Below the pieces are notes generated by a model that saw only the letters and a program-made list of their open reading frames with translations, had not been told where the DNA came from and did no database searches. 27,890 nucleotides of DNA from Acidimicrobiales bacterium (GTDB lineage: Bacteria > Actinomycetota > Acidimicrobiia > Acidimicrobiales > Bog-793): the NCBI GenBank assembly GCA_030037405.1, contig JASHRK010000257.1:1-27890 (forward strand). The letters are read 5' to 3'. A program made the position numbers and the translations under genes. The stretch's first letter is position 1. The number at the start of each line of letters is the position of its first letter. Shown here one piece after another: positions 7,095 through 14,625 of the stretch.

Positions 7095-7955
7095 TCACCG
7101 GCGCCACGCCACACCTCGGTCGGCGAGGACGCGGGCGAGCACGCTCGGCACGTCGGACATGATCCCGTCCACTCCGAGCTCCAGCAACCTTTCCATCTCG
7201 TCGCTCTCGTTGACCGTCCACACGTGCACGGCCAGCCCTTCGCGGTGGGCAGCGGAGACGAAGGCCTCGTCGACGACCGTGATCCCGTTGTAGCTGGCGG
7301 GCACCTGCAACGCGACATGGCTGCGAGCCTCGGCGGGCGCCGGCAGGCCGTGGCGGACGGCCCGGTAGAACTCCGCCGTCGCGATCATGCCGGCAGAGGT
7401 CGGGATCTCGGGCGCGTAGGCCGAGAAGGCATCGGTGGCGCCGTCGTTGAACGAAGCCACGATGACGTCGTCGACCTTCTCGTGGGCCCGGAGCAGGTCC
7501 GCGAGCGCCCTCTCGTAGGGCTCGACCTCCGGGGCGGTGCGCTTGATGTCGAGGTTCAGTACGACGTCGGGGAACTGCTCCAGGACCTCTTCGAGGCTCG
7601 CCACGCCGAGGCGGCGATCGGCGGGTGCCCTTCCTCTCAGGGAGTAGCTCGACTCAGGGAAGCCCGGCCTGGCGTCCTCTCCCTCGACGAAGTAGTAGGC
7701 ATTGTCGAGTCGCCCGAGCTCGTCAAAGGTGAAGTTTCTTATCTCGCCCCGCCCGTCGGTCGTGCGCTCCAGCGTCGAGTCGTGACAGACGACGAGGCGA
7801 CCGTCCCTCGAGGCATGCACGTCGAGCTCGATCGCCTGGGCTCCGGCGGCGAGAGCCCTCTCGATGGCGTACAGGGTGCTCGAAGGCCCCTCCCTGGCGC
7901 CGCCCTGGTGGGCGTAGGCGATCACCCTCCGCTCGAGCCAGGCATCCCGGTCCAT
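7095..7955 (-). CDS. Glycerophosphodiester phosphodiesterase
   Basis: A 286-residue TIM-barrel GDPD that hydrolyses deacylated phospholipids to glycerol-3-phosphate and an alcohol. Seen are AHQGGAREGPSST (the usual HRG...PENT motif with Gln and Ser variants, which I recall as common in actinobacteria), metal ligands in ELDVHASRDG, the catalytic VVCHD histidine, LNLDIK and a VHVWTVNE end strand. No signal peptide, so it is probably cytosolic. I chose ATG 7955 (MDRDAWLERRVIAYAHQGG); a GTG one codon upstream is equally possible. The frame upstream of that overlaps the divergent gene and is not used. Confidence 0.92.
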   Translation of the reverse strand: MDRDAWLERRVIAYAHQGGAREGPSSTLYAIERALAAGAQAIELDVHASRDGRLVVCHDSTLERTTDGRGEIRNFTFDELGRLDNAYYFVEGEDARPGFPESSYSLRGRAPADRRLGVASLEEVLEQFPDVVLNLDIKRTAPEVEPYERALADLLRAHEKVDDVIVASFNDGATDAFSAYAPEIPTSAGMIATAEFYRAVRHGLPAPAEARSHVALQVPASYNGITVVDEAFVSAAHREGLAVHVWTVNESDEMERLLELGVDGIMSDVPSVLARVLADRGVAWRR

Positions 7956-7985
7956 CACCTCTGTGTCTACCAGCGATGAGGCGGC

Positions 7986-7991
7986 TAGCCT
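7986..7991 (+). promoter_or_regulatory. -10 box of the gene at 8002
   Basis: TAGCCT ends 10 nt before the ATG at 8002, the same hexamer and distance as for bS22. No Shine-Dalgarno lies between. Confidence 0.45.
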
Positions 7992-8001
7992 CGACCGAGT
8001 C

Positions 8002-8607
8002 ATGATCGACCACATCGTGCTCGACCTGATCGGCGCCATCAGAGAGGCGTTCGAAGGTGCTCTGCTCGAGCAGCAGGCGGTCGAGGAGCGGTTCCAGATC
8101 GACGTCTTCCTCGGAGACCTCTCCTTCGAGACCTCCTACAGCCTGCCCGGTGAGGAGAGCCCGTCGCGCGTCCGCGCCGACCTCACGTTGGACTGGCCCA
8201 CCTGGAGCCAGAGCGCCTACCGGTCGTGGTCGATCGGCGAGCCGCCCGCCGAGCCGCCGGAGCTGATAATCGAGCTCGCCTACCGTTTCCAGCGACTGGC
8301 CAAGGCGCCCGAGCCCGCCTCGGTGCTCGACGTCCTCGAGGAGGCGAGCCCGCCCGTCGGCCGCGAGAGGCTCGAGCGGACCGCTCCCACCCTCGAGCAG
8401 ACCTTCGAGACGGACGGGAGCGTGGTGAGCTCGCTGGAGATCGCCTACGAGGGAAGCATCCGCTTGGAGGACTCGCTCCTAGAGGACCCGAGCCGCCTCG
8501 ACGAGCACATAGCAGGCCTTGCCCGCTGGGTGGCGAGCAGCCTCGTGCGCCTGGCGGACCTCGACCTTCCCTACCTTCCCCCCGAGTCCGACCAAGAGCA
8601 CGCCTGA
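8002..8607 (+). CDS. Acidic protein of unknown function
   Basis: A 201-residue soluble, acidic protein that I do not recognise. It has amphipathic helices at the N-terminus (MIDHIVLDLIGAIREAFEGA), a middle part with FQIDVFLGDLSFETSYSLPGEE resembling a beta-hairpin region, a proline-rich link (GEPPAEPPELIIELAYRF) and a helical end. There is no signal peptide, membrane segment or cysteine motif. ATG 8002 is preferred because it follows the -10 box at 7986. A GTG at 7963 would run through the divergent promoter. It diverges from the GDPD gene and converges on the PfkB gene. High third-position GC suggests it is real. Confidence 0.75.
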   Translation: MIDHIVLDLIGAIREAFEGALLEQQAVEERFQIDVFLGDLSFETSYSLPGEESPSRVRADLTLDWPTWSQSAYRSWSIGEPPAEPPELIIELAYRFQRLAKAPEPASVLDVLEEASPPVGRERLERTAPTLEQTFETDGSVVSSLEIAYEGSIRLEDSLLEDPSRLDEHIAGLARWVASSLVRLADLDLPYLPPESDQEHA

Positions 8608-8617
8608 AACGAGGTCT

Positions 8618-8679
8618 GGCGCCAGGGCTCAGGCGCCGCGGCTCAGGCTCCAGGACTCAGGCGCCAGGGCTTAGGCGCC
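8618..8679. repeat. Degenerate GGCGCC-rich repeats at a convergent gene end
   Basis: Two copies of CAGGGCTYAGGCGCC (8623-8637 and 8665-8679) flank further partial units such as GGCTCAGG and GGACTCAGGCGCC. The array sits between the convergent stop codons and just enters the PfkB gene's 3' end. The GGCGCC units can pair, so it may act in transcription termination. Confidence 0.65.
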
Positions 8680-9693
8680 GGTCGCCAGCTCGGCGAGCCT
8701 TCGCCACGGTCGGGCCCCGATGTGCGAGATGACCTCGGCCGCCGCCACCGACCCGAGCAACAGGCAGCTCCGGGGACCCCGGCCCCGCGACAGCCCGTAG
8801 AGGACGCCGGCCGCGAAGAGGTCTCCTGCTCCGGTGCTGTCGAGAACGCGCTCGACGGGAGCGGCCGCGGCGTGCGCCGTGCCACCGGGGGTGATCGCCG
8901 TCGATCCTGCGGCGCCGCGGGTGACGATGCAGGCGAGGTCCTTGTAAGGCATGGTCCCCGCCACCTGCTCGATCGAGGCGGCACCGGTGAGGGAGAGCAC
9001 TTCCTCCTCGTTGCCGAAGAGGAGATCGACTGCTCCGGAGGCGAGGAGATCGTGCAACCTGTCCCGGTGGCGGTCGACGACGAAGGCGTCGGAAAGGGTC
9101 AGCGAGACCAGTGTCTCCTCTTCGCGGGCGAGCGCAAGCGCCCTTCCGACCGCCTCTGTCGCCTCGGGCGCGTCGAACAGGTAGCCCTCGAGGTAGATCG
9201 CGAGCGACGCTCCGATGCCCGCCCGCCCGACGGCTCTCTCACCCAGCCGGCCGGCCGCCCCAAGACAGGTTGCCATGGAGCGCTCGCCGTCGGGCGTGAC
9301 AAAGACGTGGCAGACGCCGGTCGGGCCGTCGCCCGCCACCTCATCGATCACACAGCGCACGCCGGCCGCCTCGAGATCGGCGGCGTAGCGACGGCCCGCC
9401 GCGTCAGCGCCGACCGCTCCCACGAAGGCTGAAGAGCCCCCAAGCGAGGCGATGCCGGCGGCCGTGTTCGCCGCCGAGCCCCCGGCGACTTCCTCCCATC
9501 CGTCGTAGGAGCCCTCGATGACCGCGGCCCGCGAGGAGTCGACGATGGTCATCGCCGAAGGCTCGATCCCGGCCGCCACGACGGTCTCGGCCGTGGTCCG
9601 CGCAAGGCGATCGACGAGCGCATGACCGAAGCAGATGACCTCCGTCGCGCCTCCCGGGCGCGACGGGAGGTGGAAGGGCCAGGAGGCGGGCAC
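8671..9693 (-). CDS. PfkB-family kinase (adenosine kinase-like)
   Basis: A 340-residue ribokinase/PfkB-family kinase that transfers phosphate from ATP to a sugar or nucleoside hydroxyl. The N-terminal substrate motif is GGSAANTAAGIASLGG. FGNEEEVLSLTG lies in the middle, and the ATP/anion-hole signature is DSTGAGDLFAAGVLYGLSRG with the catalytic Asp. The overall pattern is closest to bacterial adenosine kinase-like members, but the substrate cannot be fixed from sequence. The only suitable start is the GTG at 9693 (VPASWPFHLPSRPGGATEVICFG), 8 nt after a TATCGT box. The frame stays open further upstream over the pepN gene, which is not coding. Confidence 0.88.
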   Translation of the reverse strand: MPASWPFHLPSRPGGATEVICFGHALVDRLARTTAETVVAAGIEPSAMTIVDSSRAAVIEGSYDGWEEVAGGSAANTAAGIASLGGSSAFVGAVGADAAGRRYAADLEAAGVRCVIDEVAGDGPTGVCHVFVTPDGERSMATCLGAAGRLGERAVGRAGIGASLAIYLEGYLFDAPEATEAVGRALALAREEETLVSLTLSDAFVVDRHRDRLHDLLASGAVDLLFGNEEEVLSLTGAASIEQVAGTMPYKDLACIVTRGAAGSTAITPGGTAHAAAAPVERVLDSTGAGDLFAAGVLYGLSRGRGPRSCLLLGSVAAAEVISHIGARPWRRLAELATGA

Positions 9694-9701
9694 GGCCGCA
9701 C

Positions 9702-9707
9702 ACGATA
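9702..9707 (-). promoter_or_regulatory. -10 box of the PfkB kinase gene
   Basis: On the minus strand TATCGT is followed by 8 nt and then the GTG start, giving a leaderless or near-leaderless arrangement back to back with the pepN promoter. Confidence 0.45.
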
Positions 9708-9737
9708 CCGAACACCCACTGGGGAGAGCACATGCCC

Positions 9738-9743
9738 TAACCT
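9738..9743 (+). promoter_or_regulatory. -10 box of pepN
   Basis: TAACCT is followed by 7 nt (CCGTGAG) and the GTG at 9751. This spacing predicts that the mRNA begins at or next to the start codon. Confidence 0.5.
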
Positions 9744-9750
9744 CCGTGAG

Positions 9751-12411
9751 GTGGGAACCGAGCAGGCAGAGGATGCTGACTACCGGCTGCCCGGGACGGC
9801 CCTGCCGTCCCGGTACGTGCTGAGCGTCGCTCCCGACTTCGACGAGCGCTCCTTCTCGGGCGAGGTTGCGATCGAGCTCACTCTCACCGAGGCCGTCTCC
9901 CGCATCGTCGCCAACGCCGCCGAGCTCGAGGTCCACGACGCCACCCTCTCCCCCGCCGGAGCCACCCGAGCTGCCGGAGCCAGCCGAGCTGCCGGAGCCA
10001 GTCGAGCCGCCGGAGCGGGCGCCCCCCTCGAGGTCTCGCTCGACGCAGCCCGCGAGCGCGTCGTCTTTGCCGCAGACTCGACAATCGAACCGGGCGACTA
10101 CGTGCTCACCTGCAGCTTCGCGGGACGCATCGGCGAGCGGCTGCAGGGTTTCTACAGGAGCACCTTTGCCGACCCCGACGGGACCGAACGCGAGATCTTC
10201 TCCACCCACCTCGAGGCGACGGACGCCCGCCGGGCGTTCCCGTGCTTCGACGAGCCCGAGCTCAAGGCGGTCTTCTCGGTCACCCTCGAGCTGCCCGACG
10301 ACCTCTTTGCCGTCTCGAACGCTCCCGAGGTGGCGGTGGAGAGACTGCCGGGCGGCCGGAAGCGGGTCCGTTTCGAGGACACGATGCGGATGTCCACCTA
10401 TCTCGTGGCCTACGCCATCGGCCCTTTCGAGGCGACCGAAGCGATCGACGCAGGTGGAGTCCCCCTCCGCGTCGTCGTCCCGAGGGGCAGCCTCGGTCTG
10501 ACGTCGTTCGCCCTCCAGGTGGCGACGCATGCGCTCTCGTACTTCTCGGAGTACTTCGACCTGCCCTACCCTGCCCAGAAGCTCGACCTCGTCGCCATCC
10601 CGGACTTTGCCATGGGTGCGATGGAGAACCTCGGCTGCATCACCTTCCGCGAGCAGGACCTCCTGTGCAACCCGGCCGAGTCGTCGATCCCAGAGCTCGC
10701 CCGCATCGGTGAGGTGATCGACCACGAGATCGCCCACATGTGGTTCGGGGACCTCGTGACTATGAGGTGGTGGAACGGGGTCTGGCTGAACGAGGCGTTC
10801 GCGACCTTCATGTCGATCTGCTGCCTGGACGACTTCCGGCCCGAGTGGAACAGGTGGGTGACCTTCGGGACGGAAAAGGACATGGCCTTCGGCATCGACG
10901 GGCTGCACTCGACGCGAGCGATCGAGTTCCCCGTGCGCTCCCCTGACGAGGCGGACGCCATGTTCGACTGGCTCACCTACCTGAAGGGAGGAAACATCCT
11001 CCGTATGGTCGAGCAGTACCTGGGTGCCGACCGCTTTCGCGAGGGAGTCCGCAAGTACTTGCGGACCCACGCCTACGTCAACACGGAGACCACGGACCTG
11101 TGGGACGCCATCGAGTCCGTCTCGGGCGGGAGACCGGTGCGGTCGATGCTCGACAGCTGGATCTTCCAGGGCGGTCACCCCGTCTTGACGGCAAGTCGGG
11201 AGGAAGGCGAGATCGTCGTCACCGCCCAGCCCTTCGCCTTCCTCCTCGACGAGGACCGCCCAAGCCGCGATCACCCCTCTGCCATCGGCCGCGACTGGCT
11301 CGTGCCGGTGCTCGTCGAGGATCGCCCCGGCGAGATCGTGCGAGAGCTGTTCGGTCCTGCGCCCGGGGGACGCGACCCACTACGCGTGCCGGTGGGGAGC
11401 GGCCTCCCCGTCGTGAACGCCGGCGGTTCCGGCACCTACCGCCTGCGCTACTCGGGGCGGCTCCGCGACGAGATCGTCGACCATCTGGACTCCCTCAGCG
11501 CCCTCGAACGTTTCAATCTCGTCTCGGACTCCTGGGCGTGCACGCTGGCGGGGTTCTCGGCGACACGAGAGTTCCTCGCGCTCACCCGGCGCCTCGGGAG
11601 AGAAGATGACCCCAACGTCTGGGGCGCCGTCGAGAATGCCCTTGCCTTGATCGGGCTCGCCGCCCTCGGCAAGGCCGAGGAGGCGTTCGCCGCTTTCGTG
11701 CGGTCGCTCGTGAGCCCGCAACTCGACCGGCTGGGTTGGGAGCTCGCGGGCGCTGAGTCACCTGATCACCAGCGCATCCGTGCCGTCTTCATCACCCTCT
11801 TGGGCACGATAGGGAGAGACCCGGGAACGCACGCGTTCGCTCGCGAGGCCTTCGAGGGCTCTTCTGCCCGTGGCGAGCCGCTGCCCCCGTCGATCGCCGA
11901 GGCCGTCCTCACCGTCGTCGTCAGTTCCGGGAGCAGCGAGGCCTTCGAAGAGGTTCGCGACTGTTTCCGCAAGCCTGGCGACCCGCTCAGCCGGGCGCGC
12001 CATCTCTTCGCCCTCTGCGCCGCGCACGACACCGAGTCGATCGACGAGATACTGCACATGCTCCTGTCCGAGGTACGCGCCCAGGACGTCCATCTCGCCT
12101 ACAGGCGGCTCCTCGCCAACCCCGTCGCCGGCGCCATGGCGTGGCAATTCCTCGTCGAGCACTGGGACGAGCTGGCCAAGCGGCTCCCGTCGCACGCGAT
12201 GGTGAGGGTGTACGCAGGCGTGTCCAACCTGGTCCAGCTCGACTCCGACGGAGAGCCCCGTCTCTTGCTTGCCACCCGCGAGTTCGCCGCCACGAGACCC
12301 TTCGGCGGCCGGCAGCGCCTCATCGAGCAGGCGCTCGAGCGGCAGGTGGTGAACGCCCGCTTCGTCGTCGCCACCCGGCAGTCGATCGCCGAGCTGCTCG
12401 CCGAGGCTTAG
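9751..12411 (+). CDS. pepN: M1-family aminopeptidase N
   Basis: An 886-residue zinc metallopeptidase that removes N-terminal residues from peptides in the cytosol. Domains in order: N-terminal beta saddle, catalytic thermolysin-like domain with exopeptidase motif GAMEN (289-293) and zinc site HEIAH (H325, H329) plus E348 in WLNEAF, and an ERAP1-like helical C-terminal domain to the end. The GTG at 9751 gives VGTEQAEDADYRLPGTALPS, which fits the family. The open frame continues upstream to 9622 but would cross the divergent promoter. A three-and-a-half copy 18-bp repeat inserts A-A-G-A-S-R units around residues 70-90 in a surface loop. Confidence 0.96.
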   Translation: MGTEQAEDADYRLPGTALPSRYVLSVAPDFDERSFSGEVAIELTLTEAVSRIVANAAELEVHDATLSPAGATRAAGASRAAGASRAAGAGAPLEVSLDAARERVVFAADSTIEPGDYVLTCSFAGRIGERLQGFYRSTFADPDGTEREIFSTHLEATDARRAFPCFDEPELKAVFSVTLELPDDLFAVSNAPEVAVERLPGGRKRVRFEDTMRMSTYLVAYAIGPFEATEAIDAGGVPLRVVVPRGSLGLTSFALQVATHALSYFSEYFDLPYPAQKLDLVAIPDFAMGAMENLGCITFREQDLLCNPAESSIPELARIGEVIDHEIAHMWFGDLVTMRWWNGVWLNEAFATFMSICCLDDFRPEWNRWVTFGTEKDMAFGIDGLHSTRAIEFPVRSPDEADAMFDWLTYLKGGNILRMVEQYLGADRFREGVRKYLRTHAYVNTETTDLWDAIESVSGGRPVRSMLDSWIFQGGHPVLTASREEGEIVVTAQPFAFLLDEDRPSRDHPSAIGRDWLVPVLVEDRPGEIVRELFGPAPGGRDPLRVPVGSGLPVVNAGGSGTYRLRYSGRLRDEIVDHLDSLSALERFNLVSDSWACTLAGFSATREFLALTRRLGREDDPNVWGAVENALALIGLAALGKAEEAFAAFVRSLVSPQLDRLGWELAGAESPDHQRIRAVFITLLGTIGRDPGTHAFAREAFEGSSARGEPLPPSIAEAVLTVVVSSGSSEAFEEVRDCFRKPGDPLSRARHLFALCAAHDTESIDEILHMLLSEVRAQDVHLAYRRLLANPVAGAMAWQFLVEHWDELAKRLPSHAMVRVYAGVSNLVQLDSDGEPRLLLATREFAATRPFGGRQRLIEQALERQVVNARFVVATRQSIAELLAEA
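9955..10019 (+). repeat. 18-bp tandem repeat inside pepN
   Basis: Units start at 9955, 9973 and 9991, with a partial copy at 10009. The consensus is GCCGGAGCCAGCCGAGCT. It encodes repeated A-G-A-S-R-A in the N-terminal domain. The period is a multiple of three. Confidence 0.9.
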
Positions 12412-12439
12412 ACGCAAAGAGGCGCGACGTCGCCGTCCG

Positions 12440-13126
12440 ATGAACCTGGGGATACTGCTCGCGACCTTCGGTCTCGTCATTCCGGCCGAGCTTCCGGACA
12501 AGACCTTCATCTCCTGTCTCGTCATGTCGTCACGCCACCGGCCCCTTCCCGTCTGGGTGGGCGGCGCCAGCGCACTCAGCCTGCAGGCCGGCCTCTCCGT
12601 CGCCGCCGGCCGGCTTCTCGAGCTGCTCCCGCGGACGGCCGTGCGTGGCGTCGTGGCGGCGCTCTTCATCGGAGGTGCCCTCTACCTGCTCGTCGTGCCG
12701 GAGAGGACCCAGGAGGACAAGGGGCACCTGCTCGCCGGGGCGGCAGAGACGAGCGACGGCGAGACAGGCGGCGCCAGGTGCGGCGGCGGCGAAGACGGGG
12801 CCGGCGACACAGCTCCCCCCGAGGCCGTACCGCCGCGAGACTTGTCGCCCGAGAGCTTCCTTCGCGTCGCCCTCACGACGTTCTCGATCGTCGCCCTGGC
12901 AGAGTTCGGCGACATCACCCAGATACTCGTCGCCAATCTCACGGCTCGCTACCACGCCTCCTGGTCGGTCTTCCTCGGGGCGGTAGCCGGATTCTGGGTC
13001 GTCTCCGCCATAGGCGTCGCATCCGGACGGGCGATAGTACGCGTCGTGCCCCTCGCCCTCGTGCGACGGCTGTCAGGGGCGGCTCTTCTCGCCCTCGGCA
13101 TCTATACGATCGTCCAGATCCTATGA
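12440..13126 (+). CDS. TMEM165/GDT1-family (UPF0016) cation transporter
   Basis: A 228-residue membrane protein with two homologous three-helix halves, the GDT1 fold. Characterised relatives export or move Mn2+ or Ca2+. The signature motifs are E17-L-P-D20-K-T in the first half and E155-F-G-D158-I-T-Q in the second. The central hydrophilic loop (about residues 91-140) is Gly/Glu-rich and poorly conserved. The ATG follows pepN by 28 bp, with only a distant AGAGG. Its stop overlaps the next ATG (ATGA at 13123-13126). The substrate is uncertain between Mn2+ and Ca2+. Confidence 0.87.
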   Translation: MNLGILLATFGLVIPAELPDKTFISCLVMSSRHRPLPVWVGGASALSLQAGLSVAAGRLLELLPRTAVRGVVAALFIGGALYLLVVPERTQEDKGHLLAGAAETSDGETGGARCGGGEDGAGDTAPPEAVPPRDLSPESFLRVALTTFSIVALAEFGDITQILVANLTARYHASWSVFLGAVAGFWVVSAIGVASGRAIVRVVPLALVRRLSGAALLALGIYTIVQIL

Positions 13127-13854
13127 GCGAGACTCGCTCCTCTCCCCCGCACCCGAGTCGCTCTCCCTATCCTCCTCGCTCTCGGGCGGCTCAGCTGCTG
13201 GCGTCGGCCCGGGACACCCTCGGCTTCATGCCCGACGACGAGGGCTTGGCGCTCGCCGGCGTCGCCGAGAGCACCGTCACCGACGACGACCTGCCCGACC
13301 TGGTAGTGGAGATAGGGGCCTATTGCGGGCGTTCGGCCCTCTACCTCGCCGCCGGGATCTCGGCAAGCCTCGCCTCCCGGCAGGGAGGCGGCAGGCTCCC
13401 GCTCTTGTTCAGCGTCGACCATCATCACGGCTCGGAGGAGAACCAGGCCGGCTGGGAGCATCACGACCCGAGCCTCGTGGACGAGCGGACCGGGCTCATC
13501 GACACCCTCGGGAGATTTCGCGCCTCCGTCGACGGTGCCGGCGCGGCTGACATCGTCGTCGGCGTCGTCGGAGACTCGCCGTCTGTCGCCGCCCACTGGG
13601 CAAGCCCTGTCGGGATGCTCTTCATAGACGGCGGCCACGGAGCGGAGCCGGCGTGGGCCGACTACCGTGGCTGGGCGCCGCACCTGGCGCTCGGTGGCTT
13701 CCTCGCCATCCACGACGTCTTCCCGGACCCTGCCGAGGGGGGGAGGCCCCCCTACGAGCTCTACTGCGCCGCTCTCGACTCTGGCGCCTTCGAAGAGGAG
13801 CCCCTCGGGCAGGGCAGCCTCCGCGTGCTCCGGCGCACCGGACCCGGCCAGTAG
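13123..13854 (+). CDS. Class I SAM-dependent methyltransferase (Methyltransf_24-like)
   Basis: A 243-residue protein with a Rossmann methyltransferase core. VVEIGAYCGRSALYLAAG is the SAM-binding loop, LLFSVDHHHGSEENQAGWEHHD follows strand 2, MLFIDGGHGAEPAWADYRGWAPHL is strand 4, and LAIHDVF comes after it. The histidine-rich SVDHHHG stretch and IDGGH are typical of this subgroup, whose substrates are mostly unknown. The first 25 residues are Ser/Pro/Arg-rich. The start overlaps the GDT1 stop as ATGA, so the two are translated together. Confidence 0.83.
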   Translation: MSETRSSPPHPSRSPYPPRSRAAQLLASARDTLGFMPDDEGLALAGVAESTVTDDDLPDLVVEIGAYCGRSALYLAAGISASLASRQGGGRLPLLFSVDHHHGSEENQAGWEHHDPSLVDERTGLIDTLGRFRASVDGAGAADIVVGVVGDSPSVAAHWASPVGMLFIDGGHGAEPAWADYRGWAPHLALGGFLAIHDVFPDPAEGGRPPYELYCAALDSGAFEEEPLGQGSLRVLRRTGPGQ

Positions 13855-13959
13855 GGCCGATCGGGAGCCACGGGGGCCGGCGTTTCGCCGTGAGGTCGCC
13901 GCCTCCCCGCCCGGGGTTGGCTGTGACACCGGCTCTGGCGAGGTGGTAGAGAGGTCGTC

Positions 13960-14625
13960 ATGAGCCAGCCACTTTGGACAACGGTTGATCGATACCTGAA
14001 CGACTTGCTGCACGAGCCCGACGAGGCCCTCGAGGCCGCCGTCGCCTCGAGCAAGGCTGCAGGTCTCCCGGAGATCCAGGTCTCGGAAAGCCAGGGCAAG
14101 CTCCTTCACCTCCTGGCGCGCAGCATCCAGGCTCGCCGCGTCCTCGAAGTGGGAACTCTCGGCGGTTACTCGACGATCTGGCTCGGGCGGGCGCTGCCGG
14201 CGGGCGGCCGACTCGTGTCGCTCGAGGTCAACCCCGCCCACGCCGAGGTGGCGCGCAAGAACCTGGAGCGTGCCGGCCTCGGAGACGTCGTCGAGGTGCG
14301 GCTGGGACCGGCGATACAGTCACTGCCCGTCATCCACGAGGAGGGCGGAGAGGCCTTCGACTTCGTCTTCATCGACGCTGACAAGCCCTCGAACGCCGAC
14401 TACTTCGAATGGGCGGTCCGCCTCGCCAGGCCTGGCGCGATGATCGTCGTGGACAACGTCGTGCGCGAGGGCACCGTCGCCGATCCCGCCGAGACCGACC
14501 CTGCGGTTCTCGGAGTCCGCAGGCTGCTCGACCTCATCCACGGGGATCGCCGGGTGTCCGCGACCGGTGTGCAGACGGTCGGCGCGAAGGGCTACGACGG
14601 CTTCATCCTCGCCACGGTCCTCTGA
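13960..14625 (+). CDS. SAM-dependent O-methyltransferase (COMT-like, Methyltransf_3)
   Basis: A 221-residue enzyme of the catechol/caffeoyl-CoA type. SAM motif VLEVGTLGGYSTIWLGRALP, LEVNPAHAEVARKNLERAGL after strand 2, and metal/SAM residues in FVFIDADKPSNADYFEWA and VVDNVVREG are visible. These are the Mg2+-site aspartates and asparagine of metal-dependent O-methyltransferases. Length is typical. GAGAGG lies 6 nt before the ATG. The final 306 bp are also covered on the other strand by the long tail of the gene ending at 14320. This methyltransferase is the better supported reading there. Confidence 0.92.
   Translation: MSQPLWTTVDRYLNDLLHEPDEALEAAVASSKAAGLPEIQVSESQGKLLHLLARSIQARRVLEVGTLGGYSTIWLGRALPAGGRLVSLEVNPAHAEVARKNLERAGLGDVVEVRLGPAIQSLPVIHEEGGEAFDFVFIDADKPSNADYFEWAVRLARPGAMIVVDNVVREGTVADPAETDPAVLGVRRLLDLIHGDRRVSATGVQTVGAKGYDGFILATVL

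Noticed and set aside
8618..8679. CRISPR-like array.
   Set aside because: Repeats are short, degenerate and contiguous, without unique spacers of regular length. The same applies to 21961-22033 and 26701-26785.
9694..11274. The PfkB kinase frame stays open upstream over the pepN gene on the opposite strand, giving a potential 867-residue protein.
   Set aside because: The extra part is antisense to conserved pepN motifs and has no kinase features. It is a by-product of high GC codon use.
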